From contig NZ_JANUFF010000004.1 of assembly GCF_024806495.1 (NCBI RefSeq), positions 310,001 to 374,000 of the forward strand: 64,000 bases of DNA. Direction: 5' to 3'. Positions 1 to 9,384 of this stretch are shown in pieces. The translations under genes were made by a program, and so were the position numbers. This stretch comes from Chryseobacterium sp. JUb7 (GTDB lineage: Bacteria > Bacteroidota > Bacteroidia > Flavobacteriales > Weeksellaceae). Under the pieces are notes generated by a model, which saw nothing but the letters and a program-made list of their open reading frames with translations, did no database searches and was not told where the DNA came from. Within the stretch, counting starts at the first letter, position 1. Each line of letters begins with the position of its first letter.

Positions 1-636
1 ACCAGGTTGTTTTATCAGCAAAAAGACAGGGAATACTATTTTGAACATTTCCCGAATGTCTTTCAGTGGGCGCAGTCTTACAGATCATCAATCTATATAA
101 AAGACCACGGAATTCCTGCAAGCCAGATCGATTTTGTTTGTGATTATATCAATCCGAGCTTCTTAAAAAATACAGAAAGAATAGAGAAAGATCTTACTAA
201 TAAAACAATCATATACAATCCCCGAAAAGGCATAAAAGAGATCTCTCAGATCATCAAAAGCTCGCCTGAACTTACATGGATTCCTATACAGAATATGAAT
301 GCCGGACAAATCCAGGAGATTATGGCCCGATCATTACTGTACGTCGATTTTGGAGAAAATCCGGGTCGTGACAAGATGTTGAGAGAGTCTGTATCTCAGG
401 ACTGCTGCATTATTTCGGGCAGAAACGGATCTTCAGCTTACTATGAAGACCTGATGATTCCTGATGAATATAAATTTAATTTCAGTGAAGACAAAATCCC
501 TGAAATTATTGCAAAAATAAAGGACGTTTTAGATAACTATTCAGATCACATTGCACAATTTACTACCTATAAAAAAATGGTTCTGAATGAAGAAATCGCA
601 TTTGAAGAAAAACTGAAAGAAATATTTAAAAAATGA
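1..636 (+). CDS. Glycosyltransferase-like protein, 5' end cut by window
   Basis: The reading frame is open from the first base of the window, so the true start lies upstream; the TTG at 7 is not a convincing start. The visible 211 or so residues are soluble, with no signal peptide or membrane segment. A GENPGRDKMLRES stretch around residue 118, then a segment on securing or hiding a record of a carbohydrate (SGRNGSSAYYEDL), resembles the C-terminal nucleotide-sugar binding half of GT-B glycosyltransferases seen in polysaccharide loci. The stop overlaps the next gene by four bases (ATGA at 633-636), which implies translational coupling in a three-gene forward operon. The family is inferred from context and weak motif likeness, so the exact enzyme is unknown. 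Confidence 0.55.
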   Translation, partial: TRLFYQQKDREYYFEHFPNVFQWAQSYRSSIYIKDHGIPASQIDFVCDYINPSFLKNTERIEKDLTNKTIIYNPRKGIKEISQIIKSSPELTWIPIQNMNAGQIQEIMARSLLYVDFGENPGRDKMLRESVSQDCCIISGRNGSSAYYEDLMIPDEYKFNFSEDKIPEIIAKIKDVLDNYSDHIAQFTTYKKMVLNEEIAFEEKLKEIFKK

Positions 637-1580
637 CGTCAAAGAAAATTACTCTAATTTATCCTTTTGCGTACGGTTATCTTGATTTTGTGGTTCAGGA
701 ACTTAGGTCCAACCCTAATATTGAAGTTACTGATATTAAAACAGATACTATAAAATATACCTATCCCAATGTTTTTGTGAAGATATGGAATGGTATCACT
801 AAATTATTTGGCAGTAACATTAAAAAAAAATATTTCAATCAGCAGGTTTTAGGTAAGATTAAGGAGAAGCAGGATATTATTTTTGTGATCAGACCTGATA
901 TGCTTGAAGATTCTTTACTGAAAAAATTAAAAGCCAATACGAAAACTTTTACCGCTTATCTATATGACAGTTGTAAAAAATTTCCAAGACAGCTTGATAT
1001 TGCTCCTATTTTTGATGAAATTTATTCTTACGAAAAAGAGGATATTGCAAAATATAACTTTATTGAGACCTCTAATTTCATTTATGATGAAAGATTAGAG
1101 CCTGAAGAAATACAATATGATCTATTCAATGTTTCGTCTTACGATTCAAGGATTGATGAAATAAATGCTGTTTCAAAGATTTTGTCTGAAAGTGGATTAA
1201 AAATTCATTTTGTATTATTTTGGTTTGAAAAATTAGTGTACCCTCATTTGATTTCAACCACTCAATATCTTACTCTTGAAGAAACAAAAAAACTGATTGC
1301 TCAGTCTAAAGCCATGATTGACATTCAGAGGGAAGATCAGAAAGGCTTATCTTTCAGAACTTTTGAAAGTTTAGGATATCGAAAAAAACTCATCACTACC
1401 AATGCAGCGGTGAAAGACTATGCATTCTACCATCCGAATAACATGCTGGTTATCGATAGTCATCATTTAGATCCTGATGTAATTAAAAAATTTTTGGAAC
1501 TCGACTATGTAGAAATTCCTGAGGACATTATCGATAAATATCGTGTTACCAATTTTACAAAGAAAATATTCAAATTATAA
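633..1580 (+). CDS. Putative polysaccharide biosynthesis protein, CgeB/GT-like
   Basis: A 315-residue soluble protein that opens with a beta strand typical of a Rossmann fold (KKITLIYPFAYGYLDFV) and ends with a segment (QREDQKGLSFRTFESLGYRKK, near residues 232-252) like the donor-binding end of GT-B enzymes and CgeB-type proteins, where a Glu in the RTFESL motif would contact the nucleotide sugar. It starts inside the stop of the preceding gene and is followed after 3 bases by another glycosyltransferase, so the three are almost certainly co-transcribed. No catalytic assignment is possible from sequence alone. The likely role is transfer of a sugar in capsule, O-antigen or exopolysaccharide assembly in the cytoplasm. 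Confidence 0.6.
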   Translation: MTSKKITLIYPFAYGYLDFVVQELRSNPNIEVTDIKTDTIKYTYPNVFVKIWNGITKLFGSNIKKKYFNQQVLGKIKEKQDIIFVIRPDMLEDSLLKKLKANTKTFTAYLYDSCKKFPRQLDIAPIFDEIYSYEKEDIAKYNFIETSNFIYDERLEPEEIQYDLFNVSSYDSRIDEINAVSKILSESGLKIHFVLFWFEKLVYPHLISTTQYLTLEETKKLIAQSKAMIDIQREDQKGLSFRTFESLGYRKKLITTNAAVKDYAFYHPNNMLVIDSHHLDPDVIKKFLELDYVEIPEDIIDKYRVTNFTKKIFKL

Positions 1581-1583
1581 AAC

Positions 1584-2795
1584 ATGGGTATTAAAAGAAA
1601 AATAAAAAATTATATATACTTAAAAAGGCATTATCCTTTATCCGTAAAAAATATTACTCCCGATCCTGGTAAGAAAAATATACTGATCGTGGACAGCCAG
1701 ATTCCGACCTTTGATAAAGATTCGGCATCTAACAGGATTACAGAAATTGCAAAATTTCTGGCAAAGCACTATAATGTATATCTGATGGACTGGAGAAAAG
1801 CTATTCCAAAGCTTGAATCCAAAAAATATATCCAGAACCTGAATGACCATAACGTAATTGTTTATACACCTTTTATAGGCGAGTATGGTATCATGAAGGG
1901 TAAAAAACAGTTTATCAATAATCTTCTTCCAAAACTTGATTTTGTATGGTGTCACAGACCTGAACTTTTTGAGCATTATTTAGGATTTTTCAGAGAAAAA
2001 GCTCCTCAGGCTAAGATCGTTTATGATATGGTGGACATCCATTATTTAAGAATGGAAAGAGGTCTTGAAATAAAATATGATAAAAACAGAGCCAAAGAGC
2101 TGGTTCATTATAAGCACATAGAAACTGAACTTTGTAAGCAGGCCGATAAAATCGCTGTGATCAGTGATAAAGAAAAAGAATTTATGACTGCTTTTGTAGA
2201 CAAGTCAAAACTGTTTACCGTGAGCAATGTTCATAATTTAAAGGTTAAACCTGAAGATATGCCACCATTCGAAAAACGAGACGGTATTTTCTTCATCGGA
2301 ACTTTTTTACATGATCCGAATGTAGATGCCGTAGAGATCTTATATCATCATATTATGCCTTTGGTGTGGAAAGTTTTACCGGATCTGAAAATCACCATTA
2401 TTGGTTCCGAAGCTCCTGAGACCATTGAAAAAATGAACTCCGACAGGTTTGAAATTGCAGGTTTTGTAGAAAATATTATTCCTTATTACGAAAAATGTTT
2501 TGCTTCAGTTTCGCCATTAAGATTTGGAGCCGGAGTAAAAGGTAAAATCGGTCAGGCTTTAGAATATACTCTACCCGTATTAACTACCGAAATCGGTGCT
2601 GAAGGAATGTTCTTGGAAAACGGAGTTACCGCACTGATTTCAGGAAACGAAGACTATCAGAAATTCGCAGATAACATTGTTGAAATCTGCACAAATGAAT
2701 CTACCTGGAATACACTGCATAACAATTCTGAAAAAGCAATTTATCCTTTCTCTATTGAAGCTCAGAAAGAAGAGATTTTCGAATTACTGAAATAA
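1584..2795 (+). CDS. Glycosyltransferase family 4-type protein
   Basis: A 403-residue protein with a GT-B layout: an N-terminal Rossmann domain opening at KNILIVDSQIP (about residues 30-40), a linker with VISDKEKEF, and a C-terminal domain beginning near GIFFIGTFLHDPN (about 235) and carrying the SPLRFGAGVKGKIGQALEY donor-binding loop (about 312-330) that is typical of group 1 glycosyltransferases. It should transfer an activated sugar to a growing surface glycan in the cytoplasm. It lies 3 bases after the previous gene. It converges on the next gene with only 6 bases between stops, in which a weak 7-bp AT-rich hairpin (2796-2814) is the only terminator candidate. Confidence 0.85.
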   Translation: MGIKRKIKNYIYLKRHYPLSVKNITPDPGKKNILIVDSQIPTFDKDSASNRITEIAKFLAKHYNVYLMDWRKAIPKLESKKYIQNLNDHNVIVYTPFIGEYGIMKGKKQFINNLLPKLDFVWCHRPELFEHYLGFFREKAPQAKIVYDMVDIHYLRMERGLEIKYDKNRAKELVHYKHIETELCKQADKIAVISDKEKEFMTAFVDKSKLFTVSNVHNLKVKPEDMPPFEKRDGIFFIGTFLHDPNVDAVEILYHHIMPLVWKVLPDLKITIIGSEAPETIEKMNSDRFEIAGFVENIIPYYEKCFASVSPLRFGAGVKGKIGQALEYTLPVLTTEIGAEGMFLENGVTALISGNEDYQKFADNIVEICTNESTWNTLHNNSEKAIYPFSIEAQKEEIFELLK

Positions 2796-2801
2796 TTCTT
2801 T

Positions 2802-4040
2802 TCACATAAAAGAACTGATCAATGTTTCCCATTTTTGGGAAACATTTTCTTTATCATATTGCTTCATTGACAAGTGAGCTTTTTTTCCTAATTTTTGCCT
2901 CAGTACATGGTCCTGGATTAACATTTCAAGATTATTGGTCATCTCTGTCTCATCTTTTGATAAAAATCCATTTTCCTGATCCTTTATAAGCTCGTTAACG
3001 CCTGAACAGGTTTTAAAACCAATACCCGGCAGTCCAACAGACATTGCTTCTGTTAACGCTAAAGGAAAGCCTTCATACTTACTTGGAAAAATAAATATAT
3101 CCGCATTTTTCAGCTGCTCTAAAGGGTTATTCGTAAAACCTTTCAGAAATATACGGTCCTGCAGGTCTGCTGTTCTAATTTTATCACTTAAAAAATCATA
3201 ATCAGTTCCTGTACCCCAGAAATACATATCCCAATCCGGATATTTTTGCGCAACTTTTGCAAAACTATTAATTGCTATATGCTGCTGCTTACAGTCTGTT
3301 GCTAATGAAGCGATGTTAATTATCGTATACCTTTTTTTTATTTGTAAATGATCTACAATCTGCTTTTCTTCAAATTGTGGGACAGGATTTGAAATTGTAA
3401 CAGATTTCCCATGAAAGGTTTCCGGTAAAAAATCATTGTAGCTGTCAAACAGGATCTGAATTGCAGAAAGATGCTTATACGATTCTTTCAAAAGAGACAT
3501 TTCTTTTTCACTTCTGTACCAAAGGATATCTGAGTAATCATAATCAGGTCTTCCATTGACAGAATTGATGATAGGAATGGTATATTCGTTCTGGTAAGTA
3601 ATCTCGAGTAGAGAACCGATAGACATTGTAATAATAATGTCTGGCTTTATGGAATCAATATACTTTTTCCATGCTTCTGCTCTTTTTTTAAGATTGAATT
3701 CGAACAGACCATCTGCTCCACCCATTTTTTTCAGGAGACTTTTATTAAAAAACTTTGACTGCTTTTTTTTAATCTTAGAACTCAGCCACTGAAAAGGATT
3801 GTTTCCTTTATAATTATGAAGCTCTTGTAAATTTTCCTGAACAACATTAGGATCAAATATATTAGTCAGTTTAATCTCATTTGTCAAAGGAAAAACTGCA
3901 CCTCCGGAAATATTTTCATTGGTAGCGATTTCCACATCATGATGCAATGCAGCAAAATTATTAGCTAAAAAACTGCATATTTTTTCAGTTCCTCCTGAAC
4001 CGTTGATAAACCCGGAATGCTGTATTAATAAAATCTTCAT
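2802..4040 (-). CDS. Glycosyltransferase family 4
   Basis: A 412-residue GT-B enzyme. The N-terminus shows the acceptor-side motif SGGTEKICSFLANNF (about 15-29), and the C-terminal half has FWGTGTDYDFL and the classic nucleotide-sugar loop FPSKYEGFPLALTEAMSVG (about 320-338), with the conserved Glu of the EGFPLALTEA signature. It is the last gene of a four-gene reverse operon: cupin, lipoprotein, GT2, then this one 3 bases after the GT2. It probably acts on a lipid-linked oligosaccharide at the inner membrane. The donor and acceptor cannot be read from the sequence. Confidence 0.9.
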   Translation of the reverse strand: MKILLIQHSGFINGSGGTEKICSFLANNFAALHHDVEIATNENISGGAVFPLTNEIKLTNIFDPNVVQENLQELHNYKGNNPFQWLSSKIKKKQSKFFNKSLLKKMGGADGLFEFNLKKRAEAWKKYIDSIKPDIIITMSIGSLLEITYQNEYTIPIINSVNGRPDYDYSDILWYRSEKEMSLLKESYKHLSAIQILFDSYNDFLPETFHGKSVTISNPVPQFEEKQIVDHLQIKKRYTIINIASLATDCKQQHIAINSFAKVAQKYPDWDMYFWGTGTDYDFLSDKIRTADLQDRIFLKGFTNNPLEQLKNADIFIFPSKYEGFPLALTEAMSVGLPGIGFKTCSGVNELIKDQENGFLSKDETEMTNNLEMLIQDHVLRQKLGKKAHLSMKQYDKENVSQKWETLISSFM

Positions 4041-4043
4041 TTT

Positions 4044-5072
4044 TTAAAATCTTTCACTGATCGATTTCCTAAGATCTCTTCTTAATTTTTTTAATGGAAT
4101 CAATTTTATAAAAAACAAGTATAGTTTTTTCTTTGCTAACTGTTGTCTGGAATATTCAATATAAAATTTATCAAAATCAGAAGTATCATCAGTATTGATA
4201 AAATAAAGGAAAGGCTTACTAAGCAATCCTTTTTCCTCAGCTGAAAGATAAGGTAAAATTTTCAGCATATAATTTTTAATCAGGGTATGTAAAAAAGTTT
4301 TTTGCTGATTATTTAAAGGCATTCCCAAGTATCTGAACTCAAATGGTTCATGTTCCATAAATAAGGCTAAATGAAGCGCCTTTACTTTATAGAGATCATA
4401 TCTTTCATAAAAATCCTCTAAAATTTGTAGCCAGACAGGAATCTGCTGAAGAACCTTATCTGAATTTTCATTAATTTTTAAATGATTTTGATTTTCGTGA
4501 TGTCTGTAATGATAAATACCTTTCGGATTGGTACCTATATTCTTAGTGAGTGCAATGAGCTGATGTGAAAATAATCCGTCTTCACAAGGCTGAATGTTCT
4601 GAGGAAATTTTATATCCGCATATTTCTTCAAAAAATCCAGACGTAAAAACTGAGCACAAGTAGGCAGCGCCGGAACATTGGGCAGTCTTTTACAAAATTC
4701 CTCGCCTATAATTATAATATCACCATCCTTTTCTTTAGCAGCATCATAGGATGTTTTTAAAAATTCCTGATCTATCGTATCGTCAGAATCAAGAAAAAAA
4801 ACATATTCACCACATGCATGAGACAGCCCAAGATTTCGAGCTACAGAAACTCCCGAATTGGCCTGATCAAAATACTGTATTCTGGTATCTTTTTTTAAAT
4901 ATTCCTCGCAGATTACAGAAGAATTATCAGTACTCCCATCATTGACCAAAATAAGTTCAAAACTATCAAAACTCTGATTCAGAACACTTTCAATGGTTTC
5001 TACTAAAAATTTCCCTGCATTATATACAGGGATGATAACAGATACGGAAACATTTTTTTTTTCAGTATTCAT
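4044..5072 (-). CDS. Glycosyltransferase family 2
   Basis: A 342-residue GT-A enzyme. The N-terminus carries the family 2 signature SVIIPVYNAGKFLVETI followed by LVNDGSTDNS, with the Asp residues that bind the nucleotide; the FLDSDDT motif near residues 94-100 supplies the metal-binding DxD. The C-terminal 130 residues are helical and basic and may set acceptor choice. There is no transmembrane segment except a short hydrophobic stretch near the end (LYLFFIKLIPL) that could be membrane-associated. It sits 5 bases after the lipoprotein gene and 3 bases before the GT4 gene in the reverse operon. Confidence 0.92.
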   Translation of the reverse strand: MNTEKKNVSVSVIIPVYNAGKFLVETIESVLNQSFDSFELILVNDGSTDNSSVICEEYLKKDTRIQYFDQANSGVSVARNLGLSHACGEYVFFLDSDDTIDQEFLKTSYDAAKEKDGDIIIIGEEFCKRLPNVPALPTCAQFLRLDFLKKYADIKFPQNIQPCEDGLFSHQLIALTKNIGTNPKGIYHYRHHENQNHLKINENSDKVLQQIPVWLQILEDFYERYDLYKVKALHLALFMEHEPFEFRYLGMPLNNQQKTFLHTLIKNYMLKILPYLSAEEKGLLSKPFLYFINTDDTSDFDKFYIEYSRQQLAKKKLYLFFIKLIPLKKLRRDLRKSISERF

Positions 5073-5077
5073 AGATA

Positions 5078-6325
5078 TTATTTAGGAAGACATCCATCTA
5101 GCTTTGCTTTACTCAGCTGGAATTCTCTATACTTAAAAACACCAGTTTTGTAGGCAATAACAGCACCGAAATTAATATTCTCACTTGTCGTACTCATCGG
5201 GAAAATACAAGATCGGTACGTATTTTTTTCAACCAAAGGTTTAGGAAGTACTTTAAAATTAAGCCCATCTTTGGAGAAAGCAAGATAAAGACTTTCCGCA
5301 GTATATTTTTTCACCTCTCCCGCAGCGATACACAAAAAGTAATATCCGTCTACATAGGTTGCCTGAATATGCCATGGTGCATACTCGGCATTCACCTGTG
5401 TCCAGGGTTTATTGATAAAATTAACGACTTTACTTTCTTTAAATTTCGAAAAATCCAGTCCGTTATTGGATGTCCTCCGTATAATATACGAAGGATCACT
5501 CCCCGGAAAATTGGGACTGATATTGTTCTCCACTTCATAACTTATATAGCCCAGACCGTTGTATACAATACTTGGAGAAATAATGTGATTATTTTTTGGA
5601 GAATAGGGAGCATCGCTTGTATAAACAGCTTCCAGAGGAGTCCAGTTTATTCCGTCTGCAGAAGTTTGTCTTACAATTGTTCTCTGAGCATTTTTCACCA
5701 GTTTTTTGATATTATTCTGGCTTTTTGCACCTCTGCTTTTCAAAGCCACTGCTTTTATAAAACTTCCCCTGTAATACAATGAGAATTTACCATTTTCAAA
5801 AGTCCAGTCAACATCTGACCAGAACCCCTGCTTAGGTTCGTCTTTCTTTTCTGAAAAACTTTCGTTTACAGAAGGAGCTCTTTGTAAAGGACTTGCAACG
5901 CCATTAGGCCCACTCCAGTTGATTCCGTCATTAGATACCACCACCGTAGGATTTTCATATCTTTTAGACGTTTGAATATTTCCTACCGTCCCAAAATAGG
6001 GAGTAAAAACCATCCAATATTTATAGCCGTTAAAACCATTTGGAAAGTACTGAACATCCGGATGGCAATAGGCAAAATTAGGTGTACTTATATTTTTTAT
6101 AAAAGCCTGATCATTTTTTCCCGGATGATTTCCATTGGCAATCACATTAATATTAAGTGTTCCGATATCTGTCAGATAATCTACGGTCTCACCATATTCG
6201 GTTTTATTATCAGGTGTAGTCGGCACATTTTCAGCAAATAAGCTGTCTTCCTGTTGAGAACAAGAAATCGTAAGCGTTATAAGCAGAAGTAATAAAAACT
6301 TCGGCTTATTGATATAAAGAGGCAT
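5078..6325 (-). CDS. Lipoprotein, likely beta-propeller glycosidase-like
   Basis: A 415-residue protein with a lipoprotein signal (LLLLLITLTISC, Cys near residue 22), so it is probably held in the outer or inner membrane facing the periplasm or surface. Repeated blade-like elements such as VVSNDGINWSGPNG, QTSADGINWTPLEA, RRTSNNGLDFSKF and AFSKDGLNFKVLP occur through the chain, as in five-bladed propellers of GH43/GH32/GH117-type proteins and related glycan-active lipoproteins. I cannot point to a full catalytic triad, so it may bind or trim rather than hydrolyse glycan. It is encoded between a cupin and glycosyltransferases, which suggests a role in processing the same polysaccharide. Confidence 0.65.
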   Translation of the reverse strand: MPLYINKPKFLLLLLITLTISCSQQEDSLFAENVPTTPDNKTEYGETVDYLTDIGTLNINVIANGNHPGKNDQAFIKNISTPNFAYCHPDVQYFPNGFNGYKYWMVFTPYFGTVGNIQTSKRYENPTVVVSNDGINWSGPNGVASPLQRAPSVNESFSEKKDEPKQGFWSDVDWTFENGKFSLYYRGSFIKAVALKSRGAKSQNNIKKLVKNAQRTIVRQTSADGINWTPLEAVYTSDAPYSPKNNHIISPSIVYNGLGYISYEVENNISPNFPGSDPSYIIRRTSNNGLDFSKFKESKVVNFINKPWTQVNAEYAPWHIQATYVDGYYFLCIAAGEVKKYTAESLYLAFSKDGLNFKVLPKPLVEKNTYRSCIFPMSTTSENINFGAVIAYKTGVFKYREFQLSKAKLDGCLPK

Positions 6326-6348
6326 CCTTAGTGTGTATGTATTATTTT

Positions 6349-6693
6349 TTATTGCCTGTCATAGTCATCCTCTATCCTCACGATGTCATCTTCACCAAAA
6401 TAAGTTCCGGTCTGAACTTCAATGAAAACAACAGGCTTATCAGATAGATTCATCATTCTGTGTTTTGCGCCTAATGGGATGAAAATGCTTTCTCCATATT
6501 GTAAGCTGATTTCTTTATCGTCCAGAACCACAGTAGCATCACCTTCAATAACAGTCCATTGTTCCTGTCTTTTATGGTGATACTGATAAGACAATTTTTG
6601 TCCCGGATTTACTTCGATTCTTTTTAATTTGTAATTGGGCTCATCTGCCAATACATAATATTTCCCCCAAGGTCTTTCGCCTATTTCTAACAT
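6349..6693 (-). CDS. Cupin, mannose-6-phosphate isomerase C-terminal type
   Basis: A 114-residue single-domain cupin. The sequence ERPWGKYYVLAD then KRIEVNPGQKLSYQYHHKRQ, EQWTVIEGDA and FIPLGAKHRMMN matches the C-terminal domain of type II phosphomannose isomerase/GDP-mannose pyrophosphorylase, with the metal-binding His pair (YHHKR), Glu (EQW) and a later His (AKHRM). The guanylyltransferase domain is absent, so this would be a stand-alone isomerase-like unit acting on sugar phosphates that feed the neighbouring glycosyltransferases. I chose the ATG at 6693: it gives the family's usual MLEIGERPWG start. The longer frame to 6738 would need a TTG that lies upstream of the promoter motif. Confidence 0.82.
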   Translation of the reverse strand: MLEIGERPWGKYYVLADEPNYKLKRIEVNPGQKLSYQYHHKRQEQWTVIEGDATVVLDDKEISLQYGESIFIPLGAKHRMMNLSDKPVVFIEVQTGTYFGEDDIVRIEDDYDRQ

Positions 6694-6716
6694 AATTTTA
6701 GTTATAATTAATTTTA

Positions 6717-6724
6717 CAAATGTA
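6717..6724 (-). promoter_or_regulatory. Bacteroidota -7 promoter element (cupin operon)
   Basis: On the reverse strand the sequence reads TACATTTG, matching the TAnnTTTG -7 consensus of the Bacteroidota primary sigma factor, about 24 bases before the cupin ATG. It would drive the four-gene reverse operon. Confidence 0.6.
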
Positions 6725-6786
6725 AATATTAGAATCAAAAAAGCAATAACCCGTACATTAAAAATACTTAAAACATATAATTTAAG

Positions 6787-6794
6787 TAAATTTG
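6787..6794 (+). promoter_or_regulatory. Bacteroidota -7 promoter element (gltX)
   Basis: TAAATTTG fits TAnnTTTG and lies 20 bases before the gltX ATG. It is divergent from the cupin operon promoter. Confidence 0.6.
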
Positions 6795-6814
6795 CATCAA
6801 AATTTTAAATTGAT

Positions 6815-8320
6815 ATGGGGAAAGTAAGAGTACGTTTTGCTCCAAGTCCTACCGGACCTTTGCATTTAGGAGGCGTAAGAACAGCATTATATGATTATCT
6901 TTTTGCTAAGAATCAAGGCGGTGAGTTTGTATTGAGAATTGAAGATACAGACACTGCGAGATATGTAGAAGGAGCAGAAGATTATATTGAAGAAGCCCTG
7001 GAATGGTGTGGAATCATCGCTGATGAGAGTCCTAAAAAAGGAGGAAAATTCGCTCCCTACAGACAATCTGAAAGAAGAGATATTTATGACCGATATACAG
7101 CACAGATCTTAAAAACAGATTATGCTTATATCGCTTTTGATACAGCTGAAGAACTGGATGCCATCCGTGCTGAGTACGAAGCAAAAGGAGATGTTTTCTC
7201 TTACGATAATAAAACAAGAAACCGTTTGAGAAACAGCCTTGCTCTTTCTGAAGAGGAAGTTCAGCAATTGCTGGATGAAAAAACACCATATGTTGTAAGA
7301 TTCAAAATGCCTGTTGACAGAACATTGAATCTTGAAGATATCATCCGTGGAAATTCGGCAGTGAATACCAATACTTTAGATGATAAAGTTTTGGTAAAAA
7401 ATGACGGAATGCCAACCTACCATTTTGCCAATATCATCGATGATCATGAAATGGAAATCTCTCACGTAATTCGTGGTGAAGAATGGCTGCCATCTTTAGG
7501 TCTGCACACCTTATTATATGAAGCAATGGGTTGGGAAGCGCCTCAGTTTGCTCACCTTTCATTAATTTTAAAACCGGAAGGAAAAGGAAAATTAAGCAAA
7601 AGAGACGGTGATAAATTCGGATTTCCGGTATTCCCATTAAATTTTACAGATCCTGCAACCGGAAATATTTCCAAAGGCTATAGAGAAAGCGGTTATCTTC
7701 CTGAAGCGTTTATTAATATGGTTGCGCTATTAGGATGGTCTCCTGCAGATGATAAAGAAATTTTACCATTGGAGGAAATGGTTAAAGAATTTGATCTTTA
7801 TAAAGTTCACAAAGCCGGAGCCCGATTCAGTAAGGAAAAAGCAGAATGGTTCAATCATCAGTATATTCAATTGAAGTCTGATGAAGAATTGCTTCAGATT
7901 TTAAAAGCTTCAGACTTAAATTTAACGATTGAAGATGAAAAATTACTGAAGATTATTCATCTGATGAAAGAAAGAGCTACTTTCCCGAAAGACATCTATG
8001 AAAATGGAAAGTTTTTCTTTGAAGCACCGACTTCATATGACGAGAAAGCATCGAAAAAAGCGTGGAATGATGAAACTTCTGCAATTTTAGGCGAGCTTGC
8101 ATTAAAATTAGAATCTGCAGATTTTAAAGCTGAAACTTTAAAACAGACCATGCATGATCTGGCCGAGGAAAAAGGTTTGGGAATGGGGAAAGTAATGATG
8201 CCATTACGTTTAGCTTTGGTAGGAGAATTGAAAGGTCCGGACGTTCCGGACATACTGGAACTCATTGGAAAAGAGGAAAGTATCTCCAGAATAAACAATG
8301 CTATAAATAATTTTAAATAG
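6815..8320 (+). CDS. gltX: Glutamate--tRNA ligase
   Basis: A 501-residue class I aminoacyl-tRNA synthetase that charges tRNA-Glu in the cytoplasm. The start MGKVRVRFAPSPTGPLHLGG contains the HIGH-type signature as HLGG at residues 17-20, and the second ATP-binding signature KLSKRDGD is near residue 259. The catalytic domain fills about residues 1-320 and the helical anticodon-binding domain fills the rest. The length is usual for the bacterial family. One gene copy is visible. In many bacteria GltX also charges tRNA-Gln when no GlnRS exists, but the window cannot show that. It has its own promoter and is followed after 48 bases by accA with another promoter motif. Confidence 0.98.
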   Translation: MGKVRVRFAPSPTGPLHLGGVRTALYDYLFAKNQGGEFVLRIEDTDTARYVEGAEDYIEEALEWCGIIADESPKKGGKFAPYRQSERRDIYDRYTAQILKTDYAYIAFDTAEELDAIRAEYEAKGDVFSYDNKTRNRLRNSLALSEEEVQQLLDEKTPYVVRFKMPVDRTLNLEDIIRGNSAVNTNTLDDKVLVKNDGMPTYHFANIIDDHEMEISHVIRGEEWLPSLGLHTLLYEAMGWEAPQFAHLSLILKPEGKGKLSKRDGDKFGFPVFPLNFTDPATGNISKGYRESGYLPEAFINMVALLGWSPADDKEILPLEEMVKEFDLYKVHKAGARFSKEKAEWFNHQYIQLKSDEELLQILKASDLNLTIEDEKLLKIIHLMKERATFPKDIYENGKFFFEAPTSYDEKASKKAWNDETSAILGELALKLESADFKAETLKQTMHDLAEEKGLGMGKVMMPLRLALVGELKGPDVPDILELIGKEESISRINNAINNFK

Positions 8321-8337
8321 GTTTTCATAATTTTTCA

Positions 8338-8345
8338 TAAATTTG
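8338..8345 (+). promoter_or_regulatory. Bacteroidota -7 promoter element (accA)
   Basis: TAAATTTG (TAnnTTTG) lies 23 bases before the accA ATG, inside the 48-base gap after gltX, so accA can be transcribed on its own. Confidence 0.55.
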
Positions 8346-8368
8346 AAAGATTTAATTTACTTCAAGAA

Positions 8369-9325
8369 ATGGAATATTTAAGTTTCGAACTTCCTATACA
8401 AGAATTGATGGATCAATACCAAACATGTTCTTTAGTAGGAGAAGAAAGTGGTGTTGATGTAAAATTAGCATGCAGCCAGATTGAGGACAAGATCATCGAA
8501 AAGAAAAAAGAGATCTATGGCAACCTTACTCCTTGGCAGAGAGTACAACTATCTCGTCACCCAGACCGCCCTTATACATTAGATTATATTAATGGAATGG
8601 TAGACAAAGGAAGTTTCCTGGAACTTCACGGAGACAGAAATTTCGCAGACGACCCTGCAATGATCGGTGGTTTAGCTACATTGGATGGTCAGAAAGTAAT
8701 GATCATAGGAACTCAAAAAGGCAGAACAACTAAAGAAAGACAGCACAGAAGATTCGGAATGCCGAATCCTGAAGGATACAGAAAAGCTCTAAGACTGATG
8801 AAGCTTGCTGAAAAATTCAGAATCCCTGTGATCACTTTGGTTGACACACCGGGAGCTTATCCCGGACTGGAAGCTGAAGAAAGAGGTCAAGGTGAGGCTA
8901 TTGCAAGAAACATTTTCGAAATGACGATGCTTAAAACTCCCATCTTCACTTATATTATTGGTGAAGGAGCAAGTGGTGGTGCATTAGGAATCGGTGTCGG
9001 TAACAAAGTATACATGTTAGAAAATACCTGGTATACTGTAATTGCACCGGAAAGCTGTTCTTCTATCCTTTGGAGAAACTGGGATCACAAAGAAGATGCG
9101 GCCAATGCTCTGAACCTTACTCCAAAAGATGCTTTAAGAGAGAAATTCATCGATGGAATTATCGAAGAACCCCTTGGAGGAGCACATTATGATCCGGAAA
9201 CAACCTACTTAAATTTAAAAGCTTCAATATTACAGAATATTAAGGCTTTCTCTAAATTTACAGGAAAAGAACTTGAAACCCAAAGACAAGACAAATTCAT
9301 TGCAATGGGTCAATTTAAGGGATAA
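8369..9325 (+). CDS. accA: Acetyl-CoA carboxylase carboxyltransferase subunit alpha
   Basis: A 318-residue protein of the carboxyltransferase alpha family, which with AccD moves CO2 from biotin on AccB to acetyl-CoA to make malonyl-CoA, the first step of fatty acid synthesis. Visible signatures are [20 protein letters not shown] near residue 54, the crotonase-fold core [29 protein letters not shown] (about 167-186) and [20 protein letters not shown], which forms the oxyanion-hole region. The length is normal. No accD lies next to it, as is common in Bacteroidota. A strong hairpin terminator follows and also serves the convergent gene. Confidence 0.98.
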   Translation: MEYLSFELPIQELMDQYQTCSLVGEESGVDVKLACSQIEDKIIEKKKEIYGNLTPWQRVQLSRHPDRPYTLDYINGMVDKGSFLELHGDRNFADDPAMIGGLATLDGQKVMIIGTQKGRTTKERQHRRFGMPNPEGYRKALRLMKLAEKFRIPVITLVDTPGAYPGLEAEERGQGEAIARNIFEMTMLKTPIFTYIIGEGASGGALGIGVGNKVYMLENTWYTVIAPESCSSILWRNWDHKEDAANALNLTPKDALREKFIDGIIEEPLGGAHYDPETTYLNLKASILQNIKAFSKFTGKELETQRQDKFIAMGQFKG

Positions 9326-9331
9326 AAAATA

Positions 9332-9370
9332 AAAAAGCGGTTAAGAAAAATTCTTAGCCGCTTTTTATTT
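9332..9370. terminator. Bidirectional intrinsic terminator (accA / secreted-family gene)
   Basis: A 16-bp stem with one G-T pair (9332-9347 with 9351-9366) and a 3-base loop is flanked by A and T runs on both sides, between the convergent accA and the gene at 9385-10110. Confidence 0.85.
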
Positions 9371-9384
9371 TCAGTAATTGTCTC

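Noticed and set aside
1638..1976. Reverse-strand open frame inside the third glycosyltransferase
   Set aside because: It is the antisense shadow of a well-supported gene and lacks a recognisable motif.
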